Source of the DNA: Adiantum capillus-veneris
Taxonomy: Eukaryota > Streptophyta > Polypodiopsida > Polypodiales > Pteridaceae
Assembly (NCBI GenBank): GCA_014529385.2
Contig: CM043948.1
Span: 24,045,451 to 24,109,450, forward strand
Direction: 5' to 3'
Length of the DNA stretch: 64,000 nt
A program made the translations under genes and the position numbers. Shown here piece after piece: positions 11,180 to 24,506 of this stretch; positions within the stretch are counted from its first letter, which is position 1; each line of letters begins with the position of its first letter. The notes beneath the pieces are model-generated. The model saw nothing but the letters and a program-made list of their open reading frames with translations. It had not been told where the DNA came from and made no database searches.

Positions 11180-11405
11180 GTTCTCGTTGTGTGTGTATGC
11201 GGGCACATCTGTGTGTACTTGGTAAGCAGAAGTTGCCACTCTTAAAGACATTTTCTTGGAAATCTTTGCGATGAAGCTGGGAAATCCTCTCTCTATTTCT
11301 CTCTTGCCTGAGCTCCTACACATCAATCCCCTCTCCCAAGTGCACGGCTCCAACAACAATGTAATGCCGACACGTGGCCATTGCAACAAATATATATATA
11401 TATAT

Positions 11406-11446
<41 letters not shown>

Positions 11447-11763
11447 TATTGTGTCGTGAGCTTCTTCTATGTGTGTGACGTGTGTGAGAGAGCAGCTATA
11501 TATTGACATGGATGGATGGATGAATAATACACAAGACTGCACTCTGCAACCTAGTCGTTGGAAGACTTTTCGAAAACAGTTTTGTACAACATTTTTGGCT
11601 TCTTATCTCTTGATGGTTGCATGCGTGCACCATGCCTCGAGACCATATTGATTGGTAATTTTACCTGCTTCCTCAGTGGAGGGGCATCGTCTCTCCTTTG
11701 CCTTGGCTTTGTCGTAACTCCTTGCCAGTCTTGTACTTGCCCTCCTTCACATCCAAATATAAC
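11141..11763. repeat. Non-coding, with microsatellites
   Basis: A poly-C then (CT)n tract lies at 11148-11179 and (TA)n then (GA)n at 11391-11444. No convincing coding sequence was seen between them. Confidence 0.8.
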
Positions 11764-12183
11764 AAAAGATAGTCATCCACTCCGGCCTCCACAAAGCCAA
11801 CATCTACTTCACTAAATTCCACAAGAGAGGCCAGAAAAGAGCCCATGGTTATTGAGTTGGTGTGGGATATCAAATATAAGGATATATTCAACTCAATTAG
11901 ACAATGAGAGGCAAGAGAAGGGAAAGATGCTCACATCCATCTTCTTTTCTATCAAGACTGCTAGTTTCAAGGGTATCGGTCCACTTGCTTAGAGATTGCT
12001 TCAAAGGCATCTAGAGTCCTCTCCTCTCTCAATCCAGTGCAATTCAATAGTGGACTCATCATGGGCAGCCAATTGGGCAGTTGAGAGGTGGATTTTTGGA
12101 GTCAATATCCTAGTCTTCTACACCAAGGTGCACAAACACATAAGAATGCGTGCAATTTTTTTAGCAATCAATATCTCTTTGAG
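11764..12183. repeat. Dispersed repeat, copy 1
   Basis: About 420 bases matching 15091-15520 in the same orientation, from AAAGATAG(T/C)CATCCACTC to AATATCTCTTTGAG, with scattered substitutions and small indels. No coding capacity or terminal repeats were recognised. Confidence 0.9.
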
Positions 12184-12208
12184 AGACGGGGCCTGGAGGG
12201 GGAGGGGA

Positions 12209-12256
12209 GAGAGAGGGGGAGAGGGATATGAAAGAGAGAGAGAAAGAGAAGGGGGG

Positions 12257-12309
<53 letters not shown>

Positions 12310-12373
12310 ATGTTTGATTGCGGCTTGATGTTTCTTGATTAACTCACACCTAAAGACACAACACCTTTGCACG

Positions 12374-12414
<41 letters not shown>

Positions 12415-12420
12415 CACACA
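12209..12420. repeat. (GA)n-rich tract and (CA)n microsatellite
   Basis: Interrupted GA repeats occupy about 12209-12308. A CA repeat preceded by CGCACGCG occupies about 12370-12420. Confidence 0.93.
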
Positions 12421-12644
12421 CCATAAAAGAAACCATCACAAGTGACCATCAAAGTGGCATGCTACAATTGCATAAGCCTCCGGATGTACAACAACCTTCT
12501 CTCAAGGATGGAACTGGAAAGATTGATTTTTAGTAGGTGATATTGGTGGGCCATATCGATGACTAACAGTGCTGTCAAAGCCATAACGATGACTACGGTG
12601 CTGACTATGGTGCTGAGAGAGAGAGAGAGATGGGTGCTGGGTGC

Positions 12645-13639
12645 AGGTGTCGCTTCGGCTACTTCCATGAGGTGAACAACGACTAGGATCAAGGGTGGAG
12701 GGAATATGCCATCTGCGGTAGCGCAGCCCCCACCATCATCCTAAGGGAAACCGCTTCATTGCTTCCTCGAAAAAGCAGGTATTGTTCTCTGGTCCCTTCT
12801 CAGAACCACAACTTGATACCATATATTGGCAACAAACATGTGTAAGTAGCTTAGGACATATCCTTTGAGGTAGCTCTAGAGATTCGAACACACAACCTTG
12901 GGGGTTACACCTTAGGGACTTTTCCCATTGAAAGGGTGCCTCTCCCGTTTTTTGTGTACAGTTTGCCTCCACCATACAGGGGTTGGGAGTGTGCGTTGTA
13001 TTTTCAAAGTTCTACTAAATAGGGTAAGGGAGCCAGTTTAGAGGCGTTTTGTGAAAACGTGATGTTTTTGGGGGGGATTTTGCAAATCTCATCATTTTCA
13101 ATATTTACGCATTGCACGAGATTCCTCATGAAAAGGTGAATCAAATGATACCAAAATTAATATTTTTTAGATTTTATTTGAATGCTCCATTTGAAACAAT
13201 TCAGCTTTTGAGGCATTTTGAAGCATTAGAGACACTCAAGACCCAGTAATGGTACACTTTTTAGCAAATCACAACAAGACACATAAGCAAGATTCTTGGA
13301 ATATGCCAAATTTCTTGCCTCCAAATTGGGGGTGGATATGTATCGAACCTGGGGGTCAAAAAATTTCGTCTCTAAACTGGCTCCCTTACCCTAGCTAAAC
13401 TTCACTTGCATTGTGCTTTCTTGTACTAGGTGACCAAACGTGACTTTACATCATGTCTTTGGGAGAATTGGACATGGACGTCAATCAATGACGTGTTTCT
13501 TGATGGCACATACTTTCTCAAATCTGGTCCTAGCATCGATAACAAGAACCAATTTGGCCTCAGCGTCTCAAGCACATTCACACCATCCATGACAGCCTCT
13601 GCCGGTGCCTTGGCTTGCACTCCATGTGAAGCCTGTTGA
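12645..13639 (+). pseudogene. Pectate lyase pseudogene, last two exons
   Basis: Pectate lyase cleaves de-esterified pectin in the cell wall. Exon 12645-12778 encodes RCRFGYFHEVNND, then WREYAICGSA and GNRFIASSKKQ, matching the C-terminal half of plant pectate lyases (the RCR.GY.HVVNNDY and GNR blocks). A GT-AG intron follows (12779-13429, donor CAG/GTATTG, acceptor TACTAG). The last exon, 13430-13639, carries VTKRDF, WENWTW, DGTYF and SAGALAC before TGA, the usual end of the family. The splice phase is 0 and joins KKQ to VTKR as in intact genes. It is dead: TAG at 12684-12686 replaces the expected Tyr codon of NNDY, and a frameshift lies at about 12741. The upstream exons (catalytic barrel) were not found; a (GA)n tract lies just before the first exon. 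Confidence 0.8.
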
Positions 13640-15090
<1,451 letters not shown>

Positions 15091-15520
15091 AAAGATAGCC
15101 ATCCACTCTGGCCTCCACAAAGCCAACATCTACTTCACTAAATTCCACACGAGCGGCTAGAAAATAGCCCAAGATTATTGAGTTGGTGTGGGATATAAAA
15201 TATAAGGATATATTCAACTCCATCAGACATTAAAAATTAAGAGAGGCAAGAGAAGGGAATGGTGTTCACATCCAACTTCTTTTCTATCATGACTTCTGGT
15301 TTCAAGGGCATAGGTCCACTTGCTTAGAGAGTGCTTCAATGGAATCTAGAGTCCTCTCCTCTCTCAATCCAGTGCAATTTCAGTAGTGGGCTCATCATAG
15401 ACAGCCAATTGGGCAGTTGAGAGGTGGATTTTTGGAGTCAATATCCTAGCCTTCTACACCAAGGTGCACAACACATAAGAATAATGCATACGATTTATTA
15501 GCAGTTAATATCTCTTTGAG
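15091..15520. repeat. Dispersed repeat, copy 2
   Basis: Second copy of the 420-base repeat found at 11764-12183, in the same orientation. It lies about 1.45 kb past the end of the pectate lyase pseudogene. Confidence 0.9.
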
Positions 15521-16297
15521 TGTATTGAATAACAAGTTACAACTTTCATATAAGAGCTTGACATTCTTTTTAGTGCACTGTTAAGCTTTCTTTGCTTGAC
15601 AATTTCCTTATCGTCACTTATGTCAACAAAACTAACCCCCTTAGAATTTAGAGTGCCACCAAACTCAAGTTGGTAAACTTTTGATCTTGAATTCAAGTTC
15701 TCTGCACACTACTACAGCATACTGTTGAGGATAAACTATGCATTAAATATGTTCCAAATCTAATGGAAGCGCAAAACGCCCTAGCTCTATGTCCTCAACT
15801 TTGTGGAACATGAATTTTTTATGTTGCCCTTCCACTTTATCTCACTCGGTGACTAGTACCACTTTAGGCTATCAGCAACCATCTAGAAAGAAGCAAACAA
15901 AAATATTCTACAAAGTGGTGATAGACATTTTTTGCAATTGGCTAGGGACATCCGCTTTTTAATGACCCAAACAACTCGAGTCAACACGAAGAGATAATGG
16001 GGGCTAAAATGTTTTGGAGATGCTGTTTTGTTTGGTGATGACCCACTTAGAGGTGGGATGTTTCTTGAGGATAACCTTACTGAAGGAAAATTTCTTGGTT
16101 GCCACATATGAAGTGTCCCATTTGAACAATAATTCTAATCCCATTTGCCACGATGAAGTGTTAAAGGATCGTAATTAAATGGCTATACGTCATTTCTACA
16201 ACCATTTGCCACGATGAAGTGTTCAAGGATCATAATAAAATGGCTATACGTCATTTGTACAACCATTTCCATACAAATACCATCTAAAAACCAAGAC
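15521..16297. repeat. Non-coding, with a 61-bp tandem repeat
   Basis: No gene seen. A unit of about 61 bp (CATTTGCCACGATGAAGTG...) occurs at about 16142-16202 and 16203-16263. The copia B 3' LTR should lie about here but could not be delimited. Confidence 0.7.
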
Positions 16298-17640
16298 CTA
16301 AAACACACCGCCTGTGAAGATGGCCACCGCATTTTTTGCCGTAGGTAGATACTCCAAGAGTAAGTCACCTGACGTAGTGGTACTGCACCTCAATAGGCCT
16401 ATAGTTCGAGCATGGAAGATGGGATTCTTGGCAATGGCAATGCACCTTTGATTGTCGCGCATGAAATAAGTGTTGCAGCAATTTGGGGAAAAGACAACCT
16501 CCGAAGCCAAATGGCTTCACATGCAGCAAAGCATGCTGCGCTATACTCTACCTCTGTGGATGAAAGCGCAATGATTGGTTGCCGCTTGCTGCTCAAAGAA
16601 ATAGGTCCCAAGCCAAGTGTGAAGTAGTCGAGCACCGAGGTTGCCCGCTGTCCAATTTGAGTCGTACCAATTACGTAAAGTGCAACCCTTGGATAGTGCC
16701 AGACCGCAGAATACTCCAGAGTCAATAGTGCCATGTAGGTTACCTCAGGGTACGGATGACGCCGTTCCAATGTCATTGGCGAGGCTTAGCACAAGTGCGG
16801 ATAGAAACGGTGGAGCAGATGTTTTGATGGGAGTGTGTCAGCCACACAAAGTCCATCCACAGTGACTGATTCACGATAGAGAGGATCATCTCGAGCTCAA
16901 GAGGAGTGCTAATAGGCCTGCAATCGGGTGGTCATATGAAAACACTGGGCGTACTTTCTTAGCAAGAAGGAAAGGCCCGCTGATGTCTCGTAGACAATGC
17001 AAACAGTGGTGATCCATGCGATGGGAGTAAATGTCTTGTCAAAGCCAATACCTGACGCTGCAAGGAGCCTCGATCAACTAGTCTCGCCTTGTGCTTGTCA
17101 AGGGAACCATCAGCTTTGTACTTGGTTGTGAAGACCCATGGAGTAGAGACAATCTTCCATGCATTAGGCCGAGGTACCAAAATCCAGGGTTTGTTTCGCT
17201 CGATAGCGTCTAGCTCTGCAAGCATGGGCCGCCTCCAGCAATCGTGGTGGAGTGCTTCCTTTATCGAGGAAGGCTGATGAGGTGAAGCCTGAATCTACAT
17301 GAGAAGGGCAAAGTTGACAAACTTGTTGCCGTCAAGAAACTGCGCAGTCGCGAGCTGCCTGCTGCAGTTGCTTAGGACATAAATGTCCAAATCTTGCATG
17401 CCATAGAGATGGAGAGACTAAAGAACAAGAGGGAAGAGCAGTGATTTGGAAGAGCTGGCCATCACAAATACCGCGCGCAAGGATAGTGCCAGAACGAGAA
17501 TCAATAAAGGTAACCTTACCACCCCCGAAGTGTCCATCAGCTCCTCGAGAGTCCAAATTTGCAAGGAGGTTGGAGGCCATGTCCGGAATGTATAGCGCCT
17601 CCACTAAATTGAACTTGGGGTATGCAATAGTATTGTGGAA
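16298..17640 (-). pseudogene. Ty1/copia element B, protease end, RT start and RNase H remnants
   Basis: Minus-strand order: LYIPDMASNLL and LWHARFGHLC (protease end and zinc-binding pre-integrase, 17643-17332), ELDAIERNKPW and WVFTTKYKADGSLDKHKARLV (RT start, 17225-16959), and SSKRQPIIALSSTEVEYSA with the DNQ...AIAKNPIFHAR block (RNase H, 16776-16298). The integrase and most of the RT palm are missing, so there is an internal deletion near 17330-17230. The right edge at 17640 is interrupted by a LINE. The element continues at 24507. Confidence 0.85.
17628..17640. repeat. Target-site duplication, left copy, of the L1-like LINE
   Basis: TAGTATTGTGGAA, repeated exactly at 24507-24519 after the poly(A) tail. 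Confidence 0.93.
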
Positions 17641-18102
17641 CATTTCGTCTACAATGCCATAGAATATTGTCTAGGACACTAGAGCTTGCTGCTGCTGTAA
17701 TCCCCTCCCCCCCCCCCCCCCCCCAGCGCTGCCCGCCTGCCCCCCCGCTAGCCCTCGCTACCCCCCTCACTGCTCTGCTCGCCCACGCGCTGCCCCAACC
17801 CTGCTGTAGCAGCTCGCGCTACTGCTGCTGCTGCAGCCCCGCCCGCCTTTTCCGCCCCTGCCGTCTCTGCCGCCAGCTGCCCTCCCCTTGGTGCAGTCGC
17901 TCCCGCCATTGCCGCCCCCGCCTTTTGCTGCCAGCGCTCCCGCATTAACCCCCCCCCCCCGCCCGCCTGCTTTTTATTTCCTCCCAGTTGCATCCTGCAA
18001 ATCGGTACCTACAGCATTGAGTCCATGTTGGAGCAGTGCTGTGCGTGCCAAGTTGCAGATTCCGCCCGCCGTCCTCTTCTTACGCCACAGCAGTAGACAC
18101 AA

Positions 18103-18837
18103 ATGGAGGCTCCAGCTTCGCCACAGAGGGACTCGCCTGAAGCCCCCTCGCCCGACCCCGCTGAGCCCACTATTCGACTTGCTCTTTCGCCGACAGAGCA
18201 AGCGAGCCTTGCCGCAGAGGTAGAGCGTTTGCAGGCAACTTCGGTCATCTGCAAGGTTCTCGGCACCCGACCTAGCAGAGGAGAGCTGCGAGACCTTCTC
18301 CAGGCCTGCCTTCTCGCAGAGGTGGGCAAGATCTTGGATGTCCAGATTCTCGGACGGGGATACTACCAGATCGAGTTCAAGACCTCCGAGATGGCCTCCA
18401 AGGTCATAGCTATGAGTCCACTGGCCATCCGAGCATCACACGCCCACTTTCGACAGTGGCGACATGGTTTTGACCCGACTTCGGATGTGCTAGTAGAGGA
18501 GGCAGACATACCCATCTCAGTCTACTTTCCGGGTTTACGGAGGGAGTATCTACCACTTCTCTCCAGGATTGGCTCCGCCATCAGGACTGTCTTGGAGACA
18601 CCTCGTATGGCAGCATCAGTAGCTGTCAAGGCGGCTGGCATCCCCTCAGTTAGAGTTTTGGTCAGAGATACCCACACGCTCCCGAAGGTCATCCTTCTGC
18701 CTCGGGTGAGTGGGGGTTGGTTTAGAGAGAGTGTGGAGTACTCGGGTCTCCCGAACCAGTGCTTCATTTGCAGACAGATGGACCACCTAGCGAAGGCATG
18801 TCCACGGAGGAGGCCACGACCTGCATCTCAGCCTTAG
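18103..18837 (+). CDS. L1-like LINE ORF1: RNA-binding protein with zinc knuckle
   Basis: 244 residues with an ATG start. It has the layout of plant L1 ORF1 proteins: an N-terminal DUF4283-like domain (VICKVLGTRPSRGELRDLL, then GRGYYQIEF and SPLAIR..H..F..W) and a CCHC zinc knuckle near the end (CFICRQMDHLAKAC, about residues 219-232) followed by a basic tail. It would coat element RNA for target-primed reverse transcription. It ends at TAG 18835-18837. Downstream sequence in another frame suggests the original protein was longer. Confidence 0.75.
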   Translation: MEAPASPQRDSPEAPSPDPAEPTIRLALSPTEQASLAAEVERLQATSVICKVLGTRPSRGELRDLLQACLLAEVGKILDVQILGRGYYQIEFKTSEMASKVIAMSPLAIRASHAHFRQWRHGFDPTSDVLVEEADIPISVYFPGLRREYLPLLSRIGSAIRTVLETPRMAASVAVKAAGIPSVRVLVRDTHTLPKVILLPRVSGGWFRESVEYSGLPNQCFICRQMDHLAKACPRRRPRPASQP

Positions 18838-19891
18838 TCTCAATCTGCCAAGGCTGGGCCGCAGCCTCAGCCAGCGGCACAGTGCACAGATTCAGAGCCA
18901 CCCTCCGAGCCTGGGGCTCCAGCGGAGGAGGGGTGACAGCAGGCCCATGGCCGTCGACGCCAGGGGCCACAGCTACAGCCTGGCACTCAGAGTTGCCCTC
19001 AGGTGCCTACTCAGCAGCAGTGGGTTCCCACTGGGAACCGCATTGGTCCTCTTGAGCAGGAGGAGCCCCCTACGCCAGCCTCCACCTCCGCTTCACCCTC
19101 GCCAGCCGCCCCACCTTCAGAGTTCCCCTCCTCCTCCTCATCCTCCCCCCCGCCCTCTGCTCCCGTCCACTCTCCACCTCGCCCCACTACCTCTGTCGCC
19201 CCACCCCACTTTTCTTCCCCTCTGCCCCCCCCCCCCCCCAGCTCCTTCTCCCCCCCCTCCTGCTCCAGTATCGCAATCAACTCAGGAGACTGGTCCCTCG
19301 CCGGTGGCTAGGAGATCTCTTGGCAGCGCCTTTGCCACGAGTCGCCTAGCGAGAGAGGGTCAGCCCTTCTTGCGGCCCCCTCTGCAGATTCAGACATCTT
19401 CCCTTGCAGCTATCCCTCGTGGTCTGACGAGCATTGACCTCCAACGCCGCTGGGATTTCTTCGACTACGGGTTCACTCGCTTTCTCGGCGATTCCGCAAC
19501 AGACCACGAGGCAGCCTGCTTCAGGGTCCATGCTTTGTTCCTCACCGCTAGGGGGACAGAGGCCTTGGACTCAGCAGTTGGTTTCTCCTTCCCCCTCTGT
19601 GGTAGGACTGAGACAGAGTGGTCCCTCGACTCAGTGGTGGGATGGTTGCATACACAGGTTCTCGAGTTCTCTCACCACATGGGAGAACTTGGAGTTACAG
19701 ATTTGCTACAGACTTTGTGGCCACTGGCCAAGTTTGCGGTGACACCCCCAGACTCAGCAGGATGTAGGCACATTGTGGTGTACTTTTTTGCTGATACGCA
19801 GTGTTTGCCTTGCTATGTATACATTCATGAGGACTCCTGGACAGAGGAGGTTGCTCGCTCGGCTTGGGCTTGGGCTAGGCACTCACTGTAG
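18838..19891 (+). pseudogene. Pro-rich segment plus unknown domain between LINE ORF1 and ORF2
   Basis: After ORF1 a Pro/Ser-rich stretch (to about 19270) leads into a compact region, 19300-19889, with RRWDFFDYGFTRFLGDS, DHEAACFRVHALFLTARG, CRHIVVYFFADTQCLPCYVY and WAWARHSL before TAG. It lies in a different frame from ORF1. It is most likely the C-terminal half of ORF1 after a frameshift, but could be a separate ORF. The compact region matches no domain I recognise, and its Trp/Phe/His content suggests a folded domain. Its conservation between copies cannot be judged here. Confidence 0.5.
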
Positions 19892-19998
19892 TCTCGCCTA
19901 TCTAGAGGACGCTCGGATGCGGATTACTCCCCATCTAAGCCAGCCTCGAAGATAGCCTGTCTTGCTGCTGCGGCAGCATCTGTTCTCTCTCGCTCCCC

Positions 19999-22900
19999 AT
20001 GAGGATCGTCTCGTGGAACGTGCAGGGATTAGGTGGGCCCCAGTTTCAGCGACAGCGGGGCCGATTGCGTCAGGAGCTTCAACGTTGCCTTGTGGGAGGA
20101 GAGATTGATCTCCTTATGCTTCAGGAGCACCATCTGTCTGAGAGCCGCATTCGGCGATGTGGTCAGATTTTGCGTGGACGATATGATATCTTTTGGTCAG
20201 CTACTTTTGGACCTGGAGGCATCCAGGGTGGGATATGTATGACTATTGCGGACTCATTGCAGCAGGCCATTGTGGGCAGAGGGATTATTGTGCCATGCAG
20301 GGCTTAGTGGATTACTATGCAGGTTCAGGGTGGCCTTGTGGGCTTCCTGAACATCTATGCGCCCAATGTGGCGAGTGCTCGTGCAGAGTTTTGGTCACAG
20401 ATTGTTAAGTCTTTGCCACAGGCTGACCATTGGTGTGTAGGAGGGGACTTCAACATGTTGGAGGACCCTTCTGACACGATCGGAGGCAGCCATGCTACTG
20501 TGCATGGAGTCGAGTTAGCAGCTTGGGAGAGATTGTGTATGACTTTGAGGGTGAGCATTCTGGCTTTGTGAGGCCTCTAGAGAGTCTTGCCTTCTCTAGA
20601 TCGGACCGCAGAATGGGAGGAGTGAATCTATCGCGGATAGATCGCTTCTACACTAGTGACCACTTCAGTGACTTGGGGGGATCAGTGGGCATCCTGGCAG
20701 GGACATCCTTCTCGGACCATGCACCAGTGATCCTCACAGTGGCAGACAGGCAAAGGAGTGGGAGCACGATGCTTCGCATCCCAGAGCGGGTCTTGTTGGA
20801 CTCAGCACTCGGAGAGAGGGTAGAGGCTCTCTGGACAGAGGGCATGGACAGCTAGGCTCTACCTGCAGACAGAGTGGCCTTAGGCCTAGCTCAGCTTAGC
20901 CACTTTTTTCTCCAGGAGTCTCTGGCTCAACGGGCTGCAGCGAGAGAGAAGGAACAGCGTCTCAGACGAGGCATTGCTTCACTACAGAGGATGCAGGAGC
21001 AGCATCCAGACAGTCCATGGTTGGAGGAGCAGTTACAGCAGGCTCGACAGGAGCTTGCTTGCACAGAGCAGAGGCGTCATGAGTTTGCCTTTCACTGACA
21101 GGCATCTCAGTCGACTCAGGTGGGTGACAGAGTGACAGGTGCTTTCTTTGAGACAGTGGGACCTCGGCACTCGCATACCAAGGTCAATCAGTTAGGAGTC
21201 CCGATGGGTCAGTTGTTTGTGAGCTCGAGGATATGCGTGCAGTTGCTACTGACTTTTACCATGAGTTATTGCTGAGCCCCAGTCAGAGCGGCAAGATGCA
21301 TGCAGGGAGCAGGTTTGGACACAGATGCCTTGTCTTGTGACTGAGGAGATGCGCCAAAGGCTAGAGATGCCTCTTCAACTTGAGGAGCTGCACACGGCTC
21401 TTAGGGCCCTCCCTCGTGGTAGCTGTCCAGGTGAGGATGGGCTGACTCCCAGCTTCTTCTTGGAGTACTGGGACCTGCTTGCCCAGATCTTTGTAGTGCC
21501 TTTCAGTACATTCTGCACACAGGAGTGATGCCGGATAGCATGAGTGAGGGCCTGATTTACCTCATTCCAAAGGAGGGTGGCTCCGTGGATGAGATTCGAC
21601 AGTGGCGCCCCATCACCATCCTCAACTGAGCCTACAAAATTCTTGCCAAGGCTCTGAGTTTGAGGATTCAACCACTTTTGCAGAGCCTTATATATGGGAC
21701 TCAGACAGGTTTTGTCAAGGAACGCAGTATCCTTGACAACATCTTCACTTTCTGGGAGGCTTCTGCCCTGGCACGGCTCCGTGGGGAGGACCTTGTGATT
21801 CTTCTTCTCGATTTTGAGAAGGCATACGATAGAGTTGACTGGGACTTTCTAGAGGGCACTCTACGTAGGATGGGCTTCTCAGATGCTTGGATCAAAGGGG
21901 TGTCAGCTTTGTACAGACAGGCTCATAGTCAGGTGCTTTTGGCAGGAGGTAGAGGTGAGCGCTTCATGCTCACACGATCGGTCAGACAGGGTTGTCCTCT
22001 TGCCCCCTTTCTCTTTCTGTTCTATGCGGAGGCGATGAGCAGATTTTTGGTGTCAGAGCAGGTTGGTCTGAGGGGCTTAGCACTCCCTATACGGGGGGAT
22101 GAGCTTCTGGACGCTGAGTTTGCCGACGACTCAGCCTTGTACTTAGAGGGCCAGGAGGCCAATCTACACAGATGTGAGCAGGCTTTGGAGACCTTCTGTT
22201 GTGCATTGGGCGCACTGATCAACTGGAGAAAGACAGTGGCTTTCTCGGTTGGCAGTGCTCCTGTGTCAGATTGGATGCCAGGAGAGGGTTTCACGTGGAT
22301 TCCCCCAGGAGAGGGTTTCAAGTGGATTCCCCTAGGGACTGCAGTTCGGTACTTGGGTTGTCAGGTTGGTTTGGACTTGTCCCCCAAGCAGCAGATTGCT
22401 CCTCTTCTCCTGTCCATCAAGAGAAAGCTGTTACATTGGAGCTCAGCACTACTTTCGCTGGCTGGTAGAGCAGTAGTTGCCAACCAGGTGTTGTTGGCGA
22501 CTATGTGGTACATCACTTCTTGCTGGATCTTCTCGAGTTCTTGTATCAGTCAGGTTGAGAGGCTGATCAGGAACTTCCTTTGGTCAGGTCGTGACACTCA
22601 GATTGCCCGAGCCAAGGTGGCTTGGTCGGTCATCACACTTCCTTGTTCTCAGGGAGGGCTTGGGATCATTGATCCAGCACAGCAGAGTAGAGCCCTTCTT
22701 GGGAAGTTCGTCGTCAGAGGACTTCTTCCAGGCGAGGAGCCCTGGAAGGAGTTCTTGCTGCAGAGGCTTCGTGCCAGGGTGCCTCAGTCAGGAGGCCCTT
22801 GGCAACCTTCGACCAGATGGATCTTTACAGAGTTGCGCTGAGTTGGTTTGAGCAGGAGACTGGAGGACCGCTTCGCTGTGAGTTTGCTTCGATCTTGGGA

Positions 22901-24270
22901 GCTCTTACGGCATGGCCTAGAGCAGAGACAGCCGACGTGCACGAAGGAGCGCCTACGGCAGCCCCTCGTCTGGAACCCCATGGTTAGCACTCAGAGAGGC
23001 CACTTGGTTGGGAGTCGGCCTCATGTTTCTTGGGGTCCCATGGCAGCAGGTCCAGCGCGCTCTCTAGGTGACTGGCTAGAGTTCACAGGTTTGTCAGAGG
23101 AGGTGCAGGGTTTACAGCTACAAGGCATGAGAGGGGTGCAGAGTATGTGTCAGGACATCTCAGAGTCAGTTCCAGCTGAGTGGCTCACGCCTCTTGAGCC
23201 AGTAGCACCACGGTGGATGGGAGCCTTCACACGACTGGAGGTTCTCATTTCAATCAGGGCCTGCTCAGAGACTGTCCCAGCCTTGTTCTTCGATCTTCAG
23301 GGTGGGAGACAATTACAGCGAGTTGCAATAGAGGCCCCGCAGGTAGCGGAGTGTTGTTTCCAAAGGATCCGAGTTGTGGGCATCTGTGGGAGGACTTGCG
23401 TCATAGACCCTGACCCAGCAGCTCTTGAGACTGGACACTGGAGGCTATGGGCTTGGGAGTGTTGTCCACTGGCACGAGTACAGTGGGATCCTAGTGAGTG
23501 GCTATGGAGGGACGTCCTCTCTTCTGCAAACCGCCCAGGAGTCCCCTTCTTTCAGTACACTGTTCGGCTTGGACGTCATATACTTGCAGCACAGAGAGAG
23601 GCCCGCCCCGCTGCAGCACGTCATTGGCAGGAGGAGGGCCTCACAGTCGAGTTCTTGGCAGACTTTTGGTAGAGGCTGTGGGACTCCAGACAGCCGAGGC
23701 GCGTCACTTTGTTTCAGTGGTTGGTTGCACACAGAGCCATGGCAGTAGGGAGTTGGCTTGTGCATTGTGGTCTCTCGGCCGCATATGCAGCCTGTGACCA
23801 GTTGGTGGAGAGTCAACGTCATTGTCTTTGGAACTGTCCCTCGGCCCAGCAGGTGTGGCTCCGAGTTCTTCGGCTAATGCCTGCTCTCTCCACGGCTCGA
23901 CAGTACACTTGGGGGGCGGCGGCCTGGTCCACACTCACCGGCCCGGCACTTCAGTTTGAGCTATCTTCCACCAACAGGATGATAGTGATGCAGGGGGGGG
24001 CGACCTACACTCCAGCCTGCTACAGAGCTTACTCCACAGGAGTGGTGAAGTGAGAGAGAGGAGTGCTGGGAGCTCATCAGTGGCCTGACACTTTGGTTCA
24101 TTTGGCGGGCCCGCTGTTTCCGCATCTTTGAGGCTCGCCTTGTGCCACCAGCAGAGACTGTTCGTGACTTTTGGCTAGAGCTGATCCATACTCTCAGAGG
24201 ACAGCTTGAGGGACTACAGGGTAGCTCCGACCGCATGCGGGAGCGCCGCGAGGCTTTCCTTCGACTTTGA
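19999..24270 (+). pseudogene. L1-like LINE ORF2: endonuclease and reverse transcriptase
   Basis: It starts MRIVSWNVQGLGG, the standard plant L1 endonuclease start, then LLMLQEHH, LNIYAPN, GGDFNMLEDP and FSDHAPV (endonuclease residues N, E, D-x-N and SDH). The RT has DFEKAYDRVDWDF (motif A), RQGCPLAPFLFLFYAEAM (B), FADDSALY (C) and the plant L1 block RNFLWSG. A zinc-binding C-terminus (LWNCPSAQQVWLRV, about 23830) follows. In-frame stops at 20305, 20853 and 22839, plus frame changes near 20540, 21100-21320 and 21600, inactivate it. A 27-bp in-frame tandem duplication lies at 22281-22334. Confidence 0.9.
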
Positions 24271-24506
24271 CGCCCTGGGCCTTTCTACACCATAGTCCCG
24301 GGGGTGCTCAGATGGCACTACTGTCCACCTGTGTGGCTCTTCCCTCCTCCCATCTCTTGATTTCGCCTCATTGTATATATGCTGTTTTTTCATTGGGAGA
24401 GTCTCCCCATCATGCTTGTTGTAGCCATCTTTTGCAGAGGTGGATGTAGCCCTATGGGCAGTTTTCATTAACTAATAGAAGGATCTCTTTCTCGGAAAAA
24501 AAAAAA

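Larger units (their letters stand above)
17641..24506 (+). mobile_element. Full-length L1-like LINE, inserted in the copia B protease
   Basis: A 6.87 kb non-LTR retrotransposon with a C-rich 5' region, ORF1 (18103), ORF2 (19999-24270) and an 11-base poly(A) tail (24496-24506). It is flanked by an exact 13-bp target duplication. Removing it restores the copia B reading LFHNTIAYPKF. Both ends are therefore defined, and it was full length when inserted. Stops and frameshifts in ORF2 show it is no longer active. Confidence 0.93.

Noticed and set aside
11066-11542. 158-codon minus-strand frame
   Set aside because: Crosses three microsatellites and the antisense of the triplicated module.
17667-18223. 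Pro/Ala-rich plus-strand frames before the LINE ORF1
   Set aside because: GC-rich 5' UTR of the LINE with poly-C; no start context or domain.
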